Source of the DNA: Rapana venosa | Lineage: Eukaryota; Mollusca; Gastropoda; Neogastropoda; Muricidae | Length of the DNA stretch: 64,000 nt | Assembly (NCBI GenBank): GCA_028751875.1 | Contig: CM054157.1 | Coordinates: 49,261,955 to 49,325,954 of the forward strand | Direction: 5' to 3' | Shown: positions 20,001 to 33,500 of the stretch, piece by piece | Layout: every line of letters starts with the position of its first letter | Position numbering within the stretch: the stretch's first letter is position 1 | The notes under the pieces: generated by a model | Told to the model about the DNA's origin: nothing | What the model saw: the letters and a program-made list of their open reading frames with translations, nothing else | The model's database searches: none | Program-made: the position numbers and the translations under genes

Positions 20001-23000
20001 CGGAATGCGTAAAGTGGTGGATTTCTATGATGAAAATACGATTGCTTGATTTAATGTGATGCAAAGTATTCAGCAGCATACTGATTTGACTCAACGACAA
20101 TTATTTCAAAGCCTTGTTGCGTCAAAATAAAGTTAAACGATCTGCGACGTTACGTAATTTTATTTACACAAGGTAGAAGATCAAGTACAACGACTTTTTT
20201 CATCCAGCCCGTTGAAATCGCAGAGTAGCAAAGAAGTCCATCCAGCAAAACTAGCACTGCTCGATTCAGTCGGATCTCGATCAATATTAAATTTTTTTTT
20301 TTTATACTAAGTTTGTTTTTACCAAGTTAAAAAAAAAAATTCCACAATCCTTACCTCATTGTTGAACCCTTTGCTGGGCACAGCAAAACCTGTTCACTTC
20401 CTGCTGGGCAAGGAGAATGGAGGTGGATGGCTGTGAGTGGGTGGATGTATTTAACATGCAATAACTCCACAATGGCTTAATGGATTTTTAAGGGGGACTG
20501 CGGCATACGTTTTGACAAAAAATATTTTTTAAATGACTTTTGGGATTATGGTTGCATTTGGTCAAGTAATGTCTCAACTTTACATTTCTGTTACTCATTT
20601 TGACCGATATCATACCTAATAAAATAATTTTCTGACGTGGGTGTGTGTGAAATTCGAGCGAATGTGGCCAAAAACCGCGAAATTTGCGTCGGTTTTGAGA
20701 TCGTAGCGCTCGCGACCTATTTCTCTACCCCCCCCCTTCCATGGTATCAATGTGAAGGTCATTCACTGACCTACTTTCTGACAACACTTGTCAATGGATA
20801 ACTTCACTCACGGAAACACACGAAGAGCGAATCCGAAGGAACCCGAGAGGCACTTACTGATGGCATACGGTTGAGTCGAAGTCTCTGATTGGCTCCTGTC
20901 CATAAAAAAATAGCTGATTGGTTCTAAGAGTCACGTGACTTTTATCCAAGATGGCGGTTGTTTTCTTCCTGAGTTCGATCAACACTCGAGTCGGACCGGT
21001 TTTTTAGCCAAAGTTTTTTTTACTGAAAGTCTCAAAAATGCCAAAATATGCCGAAAACAAGTGTTGGACTGTCAGTGCCATCAGCAGAAGGAATAGAAAA
21101 TGGAGGAAACGGAAAATAGACTGACGATCGCCAGCTGAAATGGTGACCGACTTTTGCCGTGCTGTGCACATCAACTTGCGATGTAGTCAATAGCTACTCA
21201 CTTACTTCTCTGATGTGATAATTGGAAATTTGTCTCCATAAAACGTGTATCAATGGCTGGCACCGACAATAGTTATGATAAAGACCCGTTGCGCAAGAAA
21301 AATTAACCGATCCGCGAGCCGCAACTTTTCAAACGATCGCAGAATATCGTCATTGATGCGTCAACCATAGAAAGTTTGGTGACAACGTAACTGTGCACAA
21401 AGTGTTATAAACTGGGAGCCGATGGTAGACAAACTTGAATAGCTACATTTTCCATCGATTTATATATGTTTTGGGAATGTAGCTGACGATTCTTTTCCTA
21501 TCAAGTTATGTGTTGTTGGAACTTAGAAAGCATACCGTAGTTTATTTTTACTAGGGCTATTCAGTATTCACTCCCCCCCCCCCCCCAAGATTCTTTCACT
21601 GTTTTATTTTTTATTGAGTTGTCTGTATTTTCAGAGGCACTTTATAATTTACTGATAATTCTCAAAGAAATTTTTACTGTGTTTAACACAGTGTGTGTTA
21701 GAAAAGAAAAATGTTTTTGTTTGCCGTCACCATCAACAGAATGTGTGTGCATTCTGTGTGTACACTTTGTGTGTGTGTGTGTGCGTGTGCATGCATTCAA
21801 ATTGGCTATACGTATGTTTTTTTCAATTGATATGCAATAAATTTGTTTCTTATTTGAATATCTAGTAAGTAGTATAATAAATTTTATAAACATGCAGATA
21901 TGGCATGTTCGCTCACTCGCACATACACAAACACTGCATAAAAGAACACACATTTCTGATGTTTTCACATCATTAGTCCATCAGCATACATTATTTAATT
22001 GGCTGCAGAAAGAGGCCAAGGATTGAATACTTTGTATTGCCTTCTGGAGTCCTGTTCACCACCATATCTTTCCACACACATATTTCTTCCCTGCCTCTTT
22101 TCTTTTCAGCTCACTTTCCAACTCTCCTGCACTTTCCATTTTCACACAATTTATTGTTTTGCATTCTGCTTTGTATTCTCACACATTTTATTATTTTTAT
22201 CTATCTCACTTTATAATATATATTGATATTTATATAAAGATCTACATTCAAAGCTGAGACGAACATATAAAAAGGGAAAGAGTCGCATGCAGTTGGAGGT
22301 GAGGTACTTTTCCTGCAACAAAGTGCTTGCTGGTCTGGATTTTGTGGCAGGGAGCAATGCAGAAGTGTTTGTAGAGAAATCAGACATTCTCAGAGTGAAA
22401 ACAGCCACTAGAAAATCCTCTGATAGGGCCAGAGAAAAGAGGGGGGGAAAATAGAAACTGTAAGGCATGCGGAACGTGAACATAGCCAGGCAGACAAGGG
22501 GGGGTGTATGCCCCAGGAGCCTCCTGAAAAATTTATTCTATAAGAAAAACTGTCTGTAATCACTCAGTAGTGTTGGCCTAATGTTATTTTACCATGCAAA
22601 ATTTATTTGGAATGTTTAATCATGAGTTTTATTGATTTAATTGTTAACTAAATCTTTACGGGCGTTTTTTCTCAAAACTGGTTTTTTTCGGCTGGGTCAG
22701 TCGTTTGGCCCACCTGTAACTTCTGACCTAATGGAAATAATCTAATCAAATTTGGCATGCTGGTTTAGAAACATCTGCTGAGTGCAATGAGAGTGTTTGA
22801 GCTCTGTAGCTGTTATAGTTTTTAAATAATTAAAAGATATAAACAAAAAAACGGGAATGAAAATTTTTGGGCATATTTGGAGAAGACAGAAAACACCATT
22901 TTATTAACTAAAACATAATTTTTTGTGATCATTGCACACAGTGATATCAAATCAAACTGGAAAAATTATAAACACCATTATGTAATGCATATTTGAAAGT

Positions 23001-26000
23001 AGCAGATGGGGTAAACAGCGACCCATATTTTTTGGGAAAAATTATCACATTATCATATCTGTTTGACTTACATATTCAAACTTGGCACAGATAGCCATAT
23101 TAATGCACTTAGTATGTGTACCAAATTTCATTGAGATATCTTTACTAGTTCCTGAGAAACGAAAATTTGCAAAAAGTGACGCAGTGGTCCACCTTACCCT
23201 TGCTGGCACACAAAATCATTGTTCACTTCGCGGCAAGCAAAATGGAGGTGGATGCCTCGAGTGGTGGGTGTAGTTAAATGCAATAACTCCACATGGCTTA
23301 ATGATTGTAGAAATAAAAACAGCAAAATGCAGAAATGAATAAGAATGCTATTTCTATTGTGTGTTTGATGTATTTATTTAAAAGAAGTATAATGCATAAA
23401 CACACAAGGTCATTGATCGTTTGTATGTGTCACTGTTATGTTGCAATAGCTTTGGAATGCATGCATGGATTTTGATAAAATAAAAGTAAAATTCAAAACA
23501 ATTACAGAAGAAAAGTTTTCAACCTACTGTTGTGTTTTTAGTTTTTTTTTATGAACGATGCATGAAAACATGAAACATTCCGACGGTCGCCATTTTGTTT
23601 TGCCAACGATCGCCGACGATCGCGATGCATGTTAACTTTACAGTTCGAGCCGCTACCATAACAAAAGTCCCAAATAGCAATCAATTCAAAAAAATAAAAT
23701 CAAGTTGTGAACCATTGCCAACTCGAAATCCGCGATAATTTCCCCCAATTCTATGAGCAGAATTCAAAACGTGCGCATGGCCGAGTTAGATTTGACGATC
23801 GATTTACTCTCGACTTCCTTGTTTTCAAAGCCGTCTTTCTCGCTTTCAATCAACAAAAGTCAAAGCACACACACTACTCAGGGTCGCTTACATCGATATT
23901 TGAGCTGGAATAACACAATTCACAGCGTCCATATTATTACGCATGAAAGCATAAAAACGAACATTCGATTCGAAGATAGCATCCATCATGGGAAAAATTG
24001 CGATTTTTTTCTTCCAAAACTTTCACAAACACATTCCAACCGCCGCCATTTGCAATGTACAAGCGGAATCACGTGGGCAGTCTCGTTGCTTTTATTTTGA
24101 CAAGATTTGAAGCGAGATTGGCGGGAATTTCGAATGTATGAACGCACTGAAGTGACGGTCACGACGCCGGCCGTTTTTGGCCGTTGTGCCCAAGGATAGG
24201 TTCGGACGTTTTGGGACGCTATGCCCAGCAAAGGGTTAATGAAATAAAAACAGAAAAATGCAGAAATGAAGAAAGAAACTGCTGTTTCTTATTGTGTTGT
24301 TATTGTGGGGTTTTTTTTTATATATATAGAAGTATAATGCATAAACACACAAGGTCATTGATTGGTTTGTGAGTGTCACAGTGTTGCAATAACTTTGGAA
24401 TGCATGCATGGATTTTGATAAAATCAAAAGTAAAACATACAAGCCCAGATGAAGTGTTTTCAATGTACTGCTGGCTTTTTATTTTGCATGAAAACATGAA
24501 ACATTCCGATGGTCGCCATTTTCTTTGCCAACGATCGCGATACATGTTAACTTTACAGTTCGAGCCGCTACTATAACAAAAGTCCCAAATAGCAATCAAT
24601 TCACAAAATATATCAAGTTGTGAACCATTGCCAAACTCGAAATCCACGATAATTTCCCTAATTCTATGAGCAGAATTCAAAGCGTGCTTTGGCTGAGTTA
24701 GATTTGACGATCGATTTACGTCTTGTTCATCTTTCTCTCTTTAATCAACAAAGAAGTGCACACCCTACTAGGATTGCTTACATTGATATTTGAGCTCAGA
24801 TAATAACAATAATAAATGGAATTTATATACGCTGAATCTTGTAAAACAAACAAATCAAAGCACTTGCACTCATCATTTACATGCTACAACTTTCCTCAAA
24901 TATAATAACAGATTTCAAATTTATGCACACACACACAAACCCGCGAAAACACTTAGGAGATGAAGGATGCTGTTGAAAAGTAGGGACGGATATGAGGGGA
25001 ATGTCTGAGGTAGGAAAGAGGTGTGTTTTGAGGCTGGATTTGAAGGTATCAAATGAAGGCTTTTGGTGAAGTGAAAGAGGGAGGTCATTCCAGGTGGATG
25101 GACCAGAAACAGAGAAAGAGTAATGGCCAACAGTGGTTTGTTTGAATCTGGGTGTTCGAAAGCACAAAGTATCTGCAGCTGAACGAAGGGAACGGGATGG
25201 AGTGTACAGGTGAAGACAGTTACAAAGAGGGTGCAAATTATTACAAGAACACTCACGCTGTGACTTTCCCCAAGAAGCTTTCCAATTTCCTGACACGGAC
25301 GCTAGGCTCAACTTTGGTGTGAATACTTAGGTCCTTCTTCAGCTTGAAGTCGCTTTTGTGACTTTCCGACAAACCTGAAACCACATCACACAATGCCAAA
25401 TCAGACAATGCATCAAGTAAATGTCTCCAAACTTTACAACTGGTATCTTCCAAAGTCCTTGAAATGTGTTGCAGTTTTTTTGTAAACAGAAGCGGCAACA
25501 AAATGTGTGTCCGTGTGCATGCACACTCAGACATTTTTTTTATCAAGACGGGGGAAACCCCCCTCCCCGTACTTCTGGTTTTTGTCCAAGGCTAAACACA
25601 TGAACCTAATTATTATCTATTGACTATTTCGCACAAAAATGTATCATTAGCTTATCATTATTTTAGAGAACAGACATGCCTTTATATTAACCCTAGTAGC
25701 GCTGAATATGCAGCAACAAGCCTCACTTCTATTGGCTGAATTAACATTGGCTAGTATTGTTTTGGAGCAGGGTGGGCTCAAACAACCCTTGATATTGATA
25801 TATAAAACTGAATTAAATGTGTTAAGCTATATATCACTGGAAAGAACAGATAATATGCTTTTAAATGAGTGTAATTTTATAATAGTGTGTAGTGATTATG
25901 ATTATGTAAAAAAAAAAAAAAAAAAAAAAAATCGTGTGCGCACTACTGATCACTGTTCCATCGTCAGGGCCCCGGATCGATTTTAACACGATAAGCAAAG

Positions 26001-29000
26001 TTCTTGCAGTGCATAAATGTCATGATTAGGTAAACACTATTTCTTGACATTAGTTTTCAAAAAATAAGGAGTTTGTATCGCTTTATCGGTCACCAAATAC
26101 TCGGAAAAGTTCAGCGAAAGGATCGACGCCACCGTGACCGTCATGGTGGAATGTGCGAAGTGGTGGCTTTCTATGACGAAAATACAAAGATCGCTTGATT
26201 TCATGTGATGCAAAGTATTCAGCAGCATAGCGATTTGACTCAACAACAGTTATTTCGAAGCCTCGTTGCATCAAAATAAAGTAAAACAATCTGTGACGTT
26301 GAAATCGCCGAGTAGCGAAGAAGTCCATCCAGGAAAACTAGCACCACTCGATTCAGTCCGATCGCCATCGATTTTTACCAAGTTTTTCAAAAATATTCCA
26401 CAATCCTTACCTCATCGTCTCTCTCATTGTTTATTTCAACCAAATCCAGCCTCTAAAACTCCTCCTCGCTATCAATATTGTAAAAAAGCTCGAAAAACGC
26501 TTGAAGAAATTCTAGTGCAAACACTGGCCGCCATTTTTGTTGAAGACGATCTCGGCTGGTCCGAAAAAAAATTAAAAATACACTCTTAACCAATCAGATT
26601 CTTCGTTGCTTGTGTGTCGAACGACCTTCACCCCTTTCTGCGGGCCTACAATGGCCTTAACATTCATTGGCTGACCTTTGAAAGCAAAAGTAAGCTTTCA
26701 ACTATGACCACCCACGTCATCCCAGAATATTCCGGGATCCGCCACACAGCTTAGAACCACCTTTACCGGAATATTCCGGGAACCGCGCTACTAGGGTTAA
26801 AGGGTTTTCAGGGTGTTTTTGTCACAGGCAGTCATTTTCAAGGGGATTCAAGAACTTAACTCTTAGTCTCATATACAGAACTGACACAATCAACTTCGTG
26901 TTCATGGAAGGATTTGGCCAAAATTCACTGAAATGGGTAGATATGTTTAAAATGTAATATCTTGCATCTATACAACAGATCTCCATGAAATGTTGGTAAA
27001 TGATTGTTACATATGTTGTATGATTTTCAGTGTTGATTCTAGGATTTCAAAATAAGGGGTCCAAGGGCCCCCAAAATGGAAAAAAAGGGGCAATGCCGCC
27101 CCCCCCCCCCCCCCCCCACCTCATTTCAATCTCCCTGCCACAGCCATACCCAGATTCGTTATGTCTAATCCCTAGGGTCGTTAAGTCCACAAGGAGCCCA
27201 TCAATATCAGGCTGCCAAGTGGCCACCATCCAGAGGGGCCCTGCACTCCTGCTGGGTTACTTTGGTGGTGGTCTGTGGAGCCTGTTCTGAGCTAATATAT
27301 ACAGGGCACCACATACTAAGACCCATCTATGTTATAACTTAAAAATTTTTTTGTTAACCCACCCCGGTCCACCAAAATCCCAGTTTTTGAGCAACTGGCA
27401 TAGCAAATGCAGTTGAAGAAGAATCTGCTTTGTCAAAACTAAACAGCAGGTCTTCTTATGCGGAGTAATGTTATGTCGTTCGCCATGGGAAATGTTAAAG
27501 TTACCAACTAATAAGATGCTTTTCAACGTTTTGCATTGGGTTAGCACTAGAGTTTTCAGATGTGGTACCCAGGTTAATAACATTTTTAACTCACTCCCAA
27601 CAATCCACTGTGATTGCAGAGGTCTTGTGCACAACATTTGTCTATGAACCACTGCCATCGCAGGATCTGACCTTCAGACATCCCCCCCCACCCCCCCAAA
27701 ATCAATGACGTCAACTACTGTACAAAAAAAAACGGCAACTACCTTTTAATTTTGATCTTCCACCTACAAGTCAACAATAAACCCTGAAAATCTCATGTAC
27801 TTGCGTCGAGTATCTTCACAGTTATGAGTTTTTTGTTTATCAGGATAAAGAGCCCACACACAGAGATACAGATAGTGAAAATCAGCCAGTAGGGAGTGAG
27901 TTAATAATATTGGGAAGGAGGAAAATCCCTACCAGTGACCAGGCAGAGCTCTGGAACCAGGTAGATGAACAGATCCTCCAGATTGCCATGTTCATCTGCC
28001 ACCTTCTTGCTCTTTGTCATCAGCAGGGGCTGGCTCATGATGGAGATCCTGGCCCCGTGATGCTGCACACAGCAGGGGAACAGAGGAACATCTACATCAC
28101 GAAAGTCACTTCTCTTCATGTGCTCAGACATAGGCCCAGCCAGACTCGAGATGCACATCCGAGCTTGGCAAAATGTTAACCACAAAAGCAGTTTCATTTC
28201 ACGTTTGCACACTGGCACATAATAATGATGCCAACATACCTCCGCTCCTCCCACAACTAACAAAATAAAACCCTATAAACGGATAAAATAAAATAAAAAG
28301 GAACAAACATATATACAAAACTAACACCAACATTCATTTTTAAGTCTTAGTCTCATTATAGAGAACTGGAACTATCAACTGAACATGACTTGCGGAGTTA
28401 CTTCTTAGGTGAGGTTCAAGTACTATGTCACGAGGGTTAATTTGTCAGCCCCCCCCCCCCCCCGTAAAAAACAGGCTTCCATGTACAAAAAGAACACTCA
28501 AGAAAAATTTCATGTACGCAAATAATGCAGGATGGACATCCTATGTACATCCCAATGTTTACTGTTTCACTACCTGGTCGCTAGAACAAAACAGGTAAAT
28601 GTCATAATGAAAAAAAAGATTCAAAAAGTTTGCTTTAAGAAAGGCAGGCAAACGGACACTGAAGGCAGAAAATAAGCAAGAGAATGTAAAAAAAAGACAG
28701 AAACAAAGAGACCAATGAAAAGGGGAAATTTCTAGAACATAATCTGGGGATGTTTATTTCAGGGTTTACACTGAACTTTTGGAAGAAAATTTAACAACTT
28801 TTCATGGGCTTTTTAACAACCTCATTTTCATTTTCATAGACCCTCTTCAAGTAACTTTTGCATTTAAACAAAGCTTACACAGTTTGAAGTTGAAAAAAAC
28901 AGTCATTTTGTGCCATCTTTTTCATCAAATAGCTTTACACACTACATTCAGTTTTACATATCAAGGACTGTTTGATTCCCACCCTGCTTCATAACAATGC

Positions 29001-30534
29001 TGACCAATGTTAATTCCACCAGCAGCATGAGCTCGCTGCCGTGAATTCAGCACTACCAGGGTTAAGGACTTTTAAGGATGGTACAAACCCTGTAATCATA
29101 CTAAAAGAGGACCCAACATCACACAATGGACATTTCTTGCTTCCAAACAAAAGTATACTGACGTTCTGGTAGTAACTGATGAAGGTACACAGTGCAGGAG
29201 GTCTCCCCTTTTCGAATTTATCTGTCACTCTCTTGTCAAAGTCGATGTCGTGCACCGTGTAGGTCTTGTTGTTGTATCTGAAACACATGACCATACTTTT
29301 TACCCACCCTTCCAGTCACTCAAAACGCATTTCCAGGGTCCCATTAACAAACACTGCTTGTAATCACACTTTCTACCCCACCTTCCCAAACAAGCAACTA
29401 ATACTTGAAAATCTTTTTTTTTTCTTTTTTGGGGGAGGGGGGGCTGCTTTTGTTCCTCACCTAGAGCTCCGAGGTTCACCAATGGCGAGATTTATGAGTA
29501 TAAGGCCCCCCCCCCCCCATTTAGGTTGCTGCATTCTGATTTCAGGGTTGGTGTTAACACACCTGTGTACATGCTGGGTTTTATTTTCTGTCAGTGTTGA
29601 TTCTAGGATTTCAAGATAAGGGACTAAGGGGCCTCTAAAATGAAAAAAGGGGGCATTTAGCCACTCCCTTCCTAAAAAGGGGGCTAGTAGTATTTGCATG
29701 TAGTACCCTCAGTGCTCTTGGTATCTGCAGGTAGTTATGTAGGCAGAAAGGATTAAAAATTCACTCTAAGTGTTGCAGTTAATCTTCTGTAGTCAGCACT
29801 GGGGAGGGGGGCCCAGAGAAGAGAGAGAGATGAGGAACAGAGACAGCCAATACCCCCACCCCCCCGAAAAAAGGTACAAGTAGTATTTGCTTAAAGTACC
29901 CTCTGTACTCATAGTTTATGCTATTTTTCAAGGAAGAGAAGCTAAACAGGCAGATATGTAGGCAGAAAGGATTAAAATAATATCCACCTTAAGTTTAGCA
30001 ATTAATCTGTAATAAGCACTCATGACACAGGAGAAAGAGGGGGGTGGAGGGGAGAGGGGAAGACAGGAGGAGAGAGAGAGGAGGAGAGAAACCGAGAGAG
30101 AGAGGTAGGTCATAGTCAGAGAGGTAAAACAATATCTGTCTTTTCCTCCCAGATTGTACATTAAGAGAGAGAGATATGAAAGCCAATATAGCCCCCCCCC
30201 CCCCCCCCCCCCCCCCGTGTGTGAAAGAGAGAGAGAGATGAAAGCCAACCCCCCCCCCCCTCCCCTCAATGGTAGTGAGAGAGAGAGAGAAATGAATATT
30301 GTATTTATTTATTTATACCACTTTAAGTCACGAGATTTCTCTGCGTGAAATTCGGGCTGCTCTCCCCGGGGAGAGCACGTCGCCACAAGAGCAGCGCCAC
30401 CCTTTTTTTTTTTTTGTCTGCAACTGTATTTCTTTCCCTATCAGAGTGGCTTTTTTCTAAGAATTTTGCCAGGGACAACTCTCTTGTTGCCGTGGGTTCT
30501 TTTTCGTGCGCTGCATACTTTTCTGTAACACACG

Positions 30535-30565
<31 letters not shown>

Positions 30566-33500
30566 TAGCGCCCAGACCACCACTCATGGTCTAATGGATG
30601 GGGGAAAAGTTTCGGGCCCAGACAGGATACGAACCCGGACTTTTCGCTTTCTAGACAGGCGCGTTACCTCTAGACCACCGATCCACCATATTTTCAGCGT
30701 TGATTCTAGAATTTCAAAATAAGAGGGCCCTAAAAAGAAAAAAAGGGGGCATCCCCCCCCCCCCAAGTAGTATTTGCTTACAGTACCCTAAGCGCTTCAA
30801 TTTGTTTATTTTTTACAAGATTCAGCGCTATATAAATTCCATATATTATTATTATTATTAGTTTCTGCTATTTTTTCAAGAGACACAAAACGAACAAGCA
30901 GATACGTAGGTAGAAAGGATAATCCCAAAATAAAATCTGACTCAGAGTATCCAATTAGCATGGAATGCCACAAACTAAAACTAAGTGATCATGAAAGCTC
31001 ACCTGTCAACTCATTGCAACTCTTGCTTCTCAAAATTCCAAAGAAGTTTAAAGCTCTGTGATTGTTCCCTCCCCCCCTTTTTTTCTTCTTCAGGACACCA
31101 TTTTCAATACCATGTGCCTACTCAGTGATAAACAGCAAAGTTTCATCCCACTGGGTAACACAGGGGAGGAGTATGGAGATGGGCCAGTGGAGAGGGAGGA
31201 AGGCAGTATCACTAAAGACACAGATTTTCCCATTACAAGGGCATTGGAAATGGATATAAACAATTTCTGTAAGGAATGAGAGAACACGTGTGTGTGTGTG
31301 TGTGCGTGCGCACATGTGACAGAGAGAGAATGTGTGTGTGTTGTCAAAATAGTATTTTTATCAGTAAATTTGTATTTGGGGTTAAAAAAAAAAATCACAA
31401 AACTATGATAAAATCGTACAGGTAGGCAGATCTGGGAAGCTCAATCCATGGGGGATCAAGGTCTGTCTGGTGTGCTGCTGATCCACGCAACGGATTCATG
31501 CTGGAGTTTGACATCTGCCAGGGGCAAGCTCTGCAGCTGATGCCTCACGGATAGAGCCCAGTTGTCCTGAAGCTGGGAGAGTGGTTCCTGAAGAAGCGTT
31601 TTGTTTCCTTCTCCCCCAATATAATAACAGTAATTACAACAGATCTCTTCCCCAAGTTGCTGCATGTAATGTTCAGTTTCATAAAATTACCGATGTATGT
31701 TCAGTACTAAAAAAAGTTTAGTTATTCAGAGAAGTTCCCTTTAAAAACATTTTTTTAAATGTATATTCCTGAAGGTTTTAGAAATGTGTTTAGACTTTGA
31801 AAATCACCATTTGCTCAAAATTCATGACATTCTGTAGATTCATTGGCTTCCAGAAATGCATTGTCAGTGCGGTGAAATGAAATCCCTTTCTTCACCCCCC
31901 CACCCCCCTTCACCACTTGAGTGCAGTAAATAGAAAAAATGTAATTGATATTTGTTAGAAATGGGTGTGGTTGTCTTGCAGAGTTACGTCCCTCCCCACG
32001 GTATTTTCAGTTATACATGCTATGAGTGTAATGCTTAGAGTAAGGACAGAAATGGGTTAATTTTTATAGAGTATACAAAGTGCAGTTGCAATGGCGCACT
32101 GTACAAATACGCACTATCCAGGATTTTTTTGGCGTCTGGCACATTTTGTGGCAATTTTGGAAAAAATGCTGGAATCCCGCAAGGGCACACCCTAGAATCA
32201 ACACGGCTGTCATCTGTTCCTACCAGCACACAATGGCCTAATCTTTCAAATGGTGGAACGGGTTTTTAACATGTGCACATGATGTTCTGCATGCGTTCCA
32301 ACATGGGGTCTCAGTTTATAGTTTCATCAGAAGGACTTTGACATTCAGTTCGATTCTTTTTTCCTGACAATCAGGAAGGAAGGGCAAAGGCAGTGAATGG
32401 AACCCAGAACCTCATGGATTACTTGTTGGCAGGTGAACATCTTAACCATCCTCCTTCTTCATACTTATTAAGGGTTGGGTTAGAAAAGGTAGTTGCAACC
32501 ACTTTGATGCTGTTTGTTCAAAAGTACTTAAAAAACAAAACGACCCCCACCCCTCCCCAACAAACACACACCTTCATTCTGGGTGTGATCTTTCAAATAC
32601 TATAGGCACAAGACAGAAATTTTTGAACAGATTTGCTCCCCATGGACGTAGCTGCATAACGACTTTGGGGATGAATGCCGAGTAGGTTCCGATTTTCGCA
32701 GCCCACCAAATGCTGACATGAATTGCGTGATCTTTAACATGCATCTTTCTGCACAAGTATCTACTTGGAGGGACTTAAGGCACTGGCAGGTCTACACTTT
32801 TCCCCACCCTTAATTTGCAGATGCTGCTGAGATTTGAACACACTACTTCATGGAGCCTTGGGACTGAGGTCAAATGGTACTAACTTGGCTTTGGTATCTG
32901 TTCAACAAACTTTTTTTTATATACTAAAACTCCTTCTCCCCCAGTTGATACAAACAAAAAACAAAGTATTAACCTTTAGATAACTAGCTTAAAGTTCGCC
33001 AGTTCTTAGTACAGCCAACTCCTCCCTCATACCAAAAGCAGAATTTTGGTTTGGGGGAGGGGGGACCCTGGCAATCAAAAAAGGGGAGAAAAAGGACTTG
33101 CTGGCAGCTAGGTAAAAAAGTTTCGATAAAAACCAGTCCCATTCTATTCTGCAATACAGCATCAGATGAGAACAAAGATCAGCTGTTCTCCAGTTTCACA
33201 CTGTACAAACCTGGTCATGATGACTCGACCCACGATATCTTCTCGAAGCTTTTCCTTTTGCTGTTCATTGAAGATTTCTGCTCCAGGGCACAAGTCCATC
33301 ATGAGGTCATACACAGTGGTTGTCCTCAACATTTTGTGGGCCACGTCAATGCCCAGGAGTGGCTCATCTTCATAGCGCAGGATGGAGGACTCGAAACCTG
33401 ACAACACTTGCAGTCTGTGTGGACAGAGATCAATGTAAAATCCACGTCAACAATATGCTAAAATGCAGAGGCCAAACTATGCAGGCACAATAAATTATTT

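Noticed and set aside
26266..26589. 107-codon frame in P1, also seen at 37429-37887
   Set aside because: Kept only because the two copies are similar DNA. No transposase or known motif, and the frame is lost upstream in one copy.
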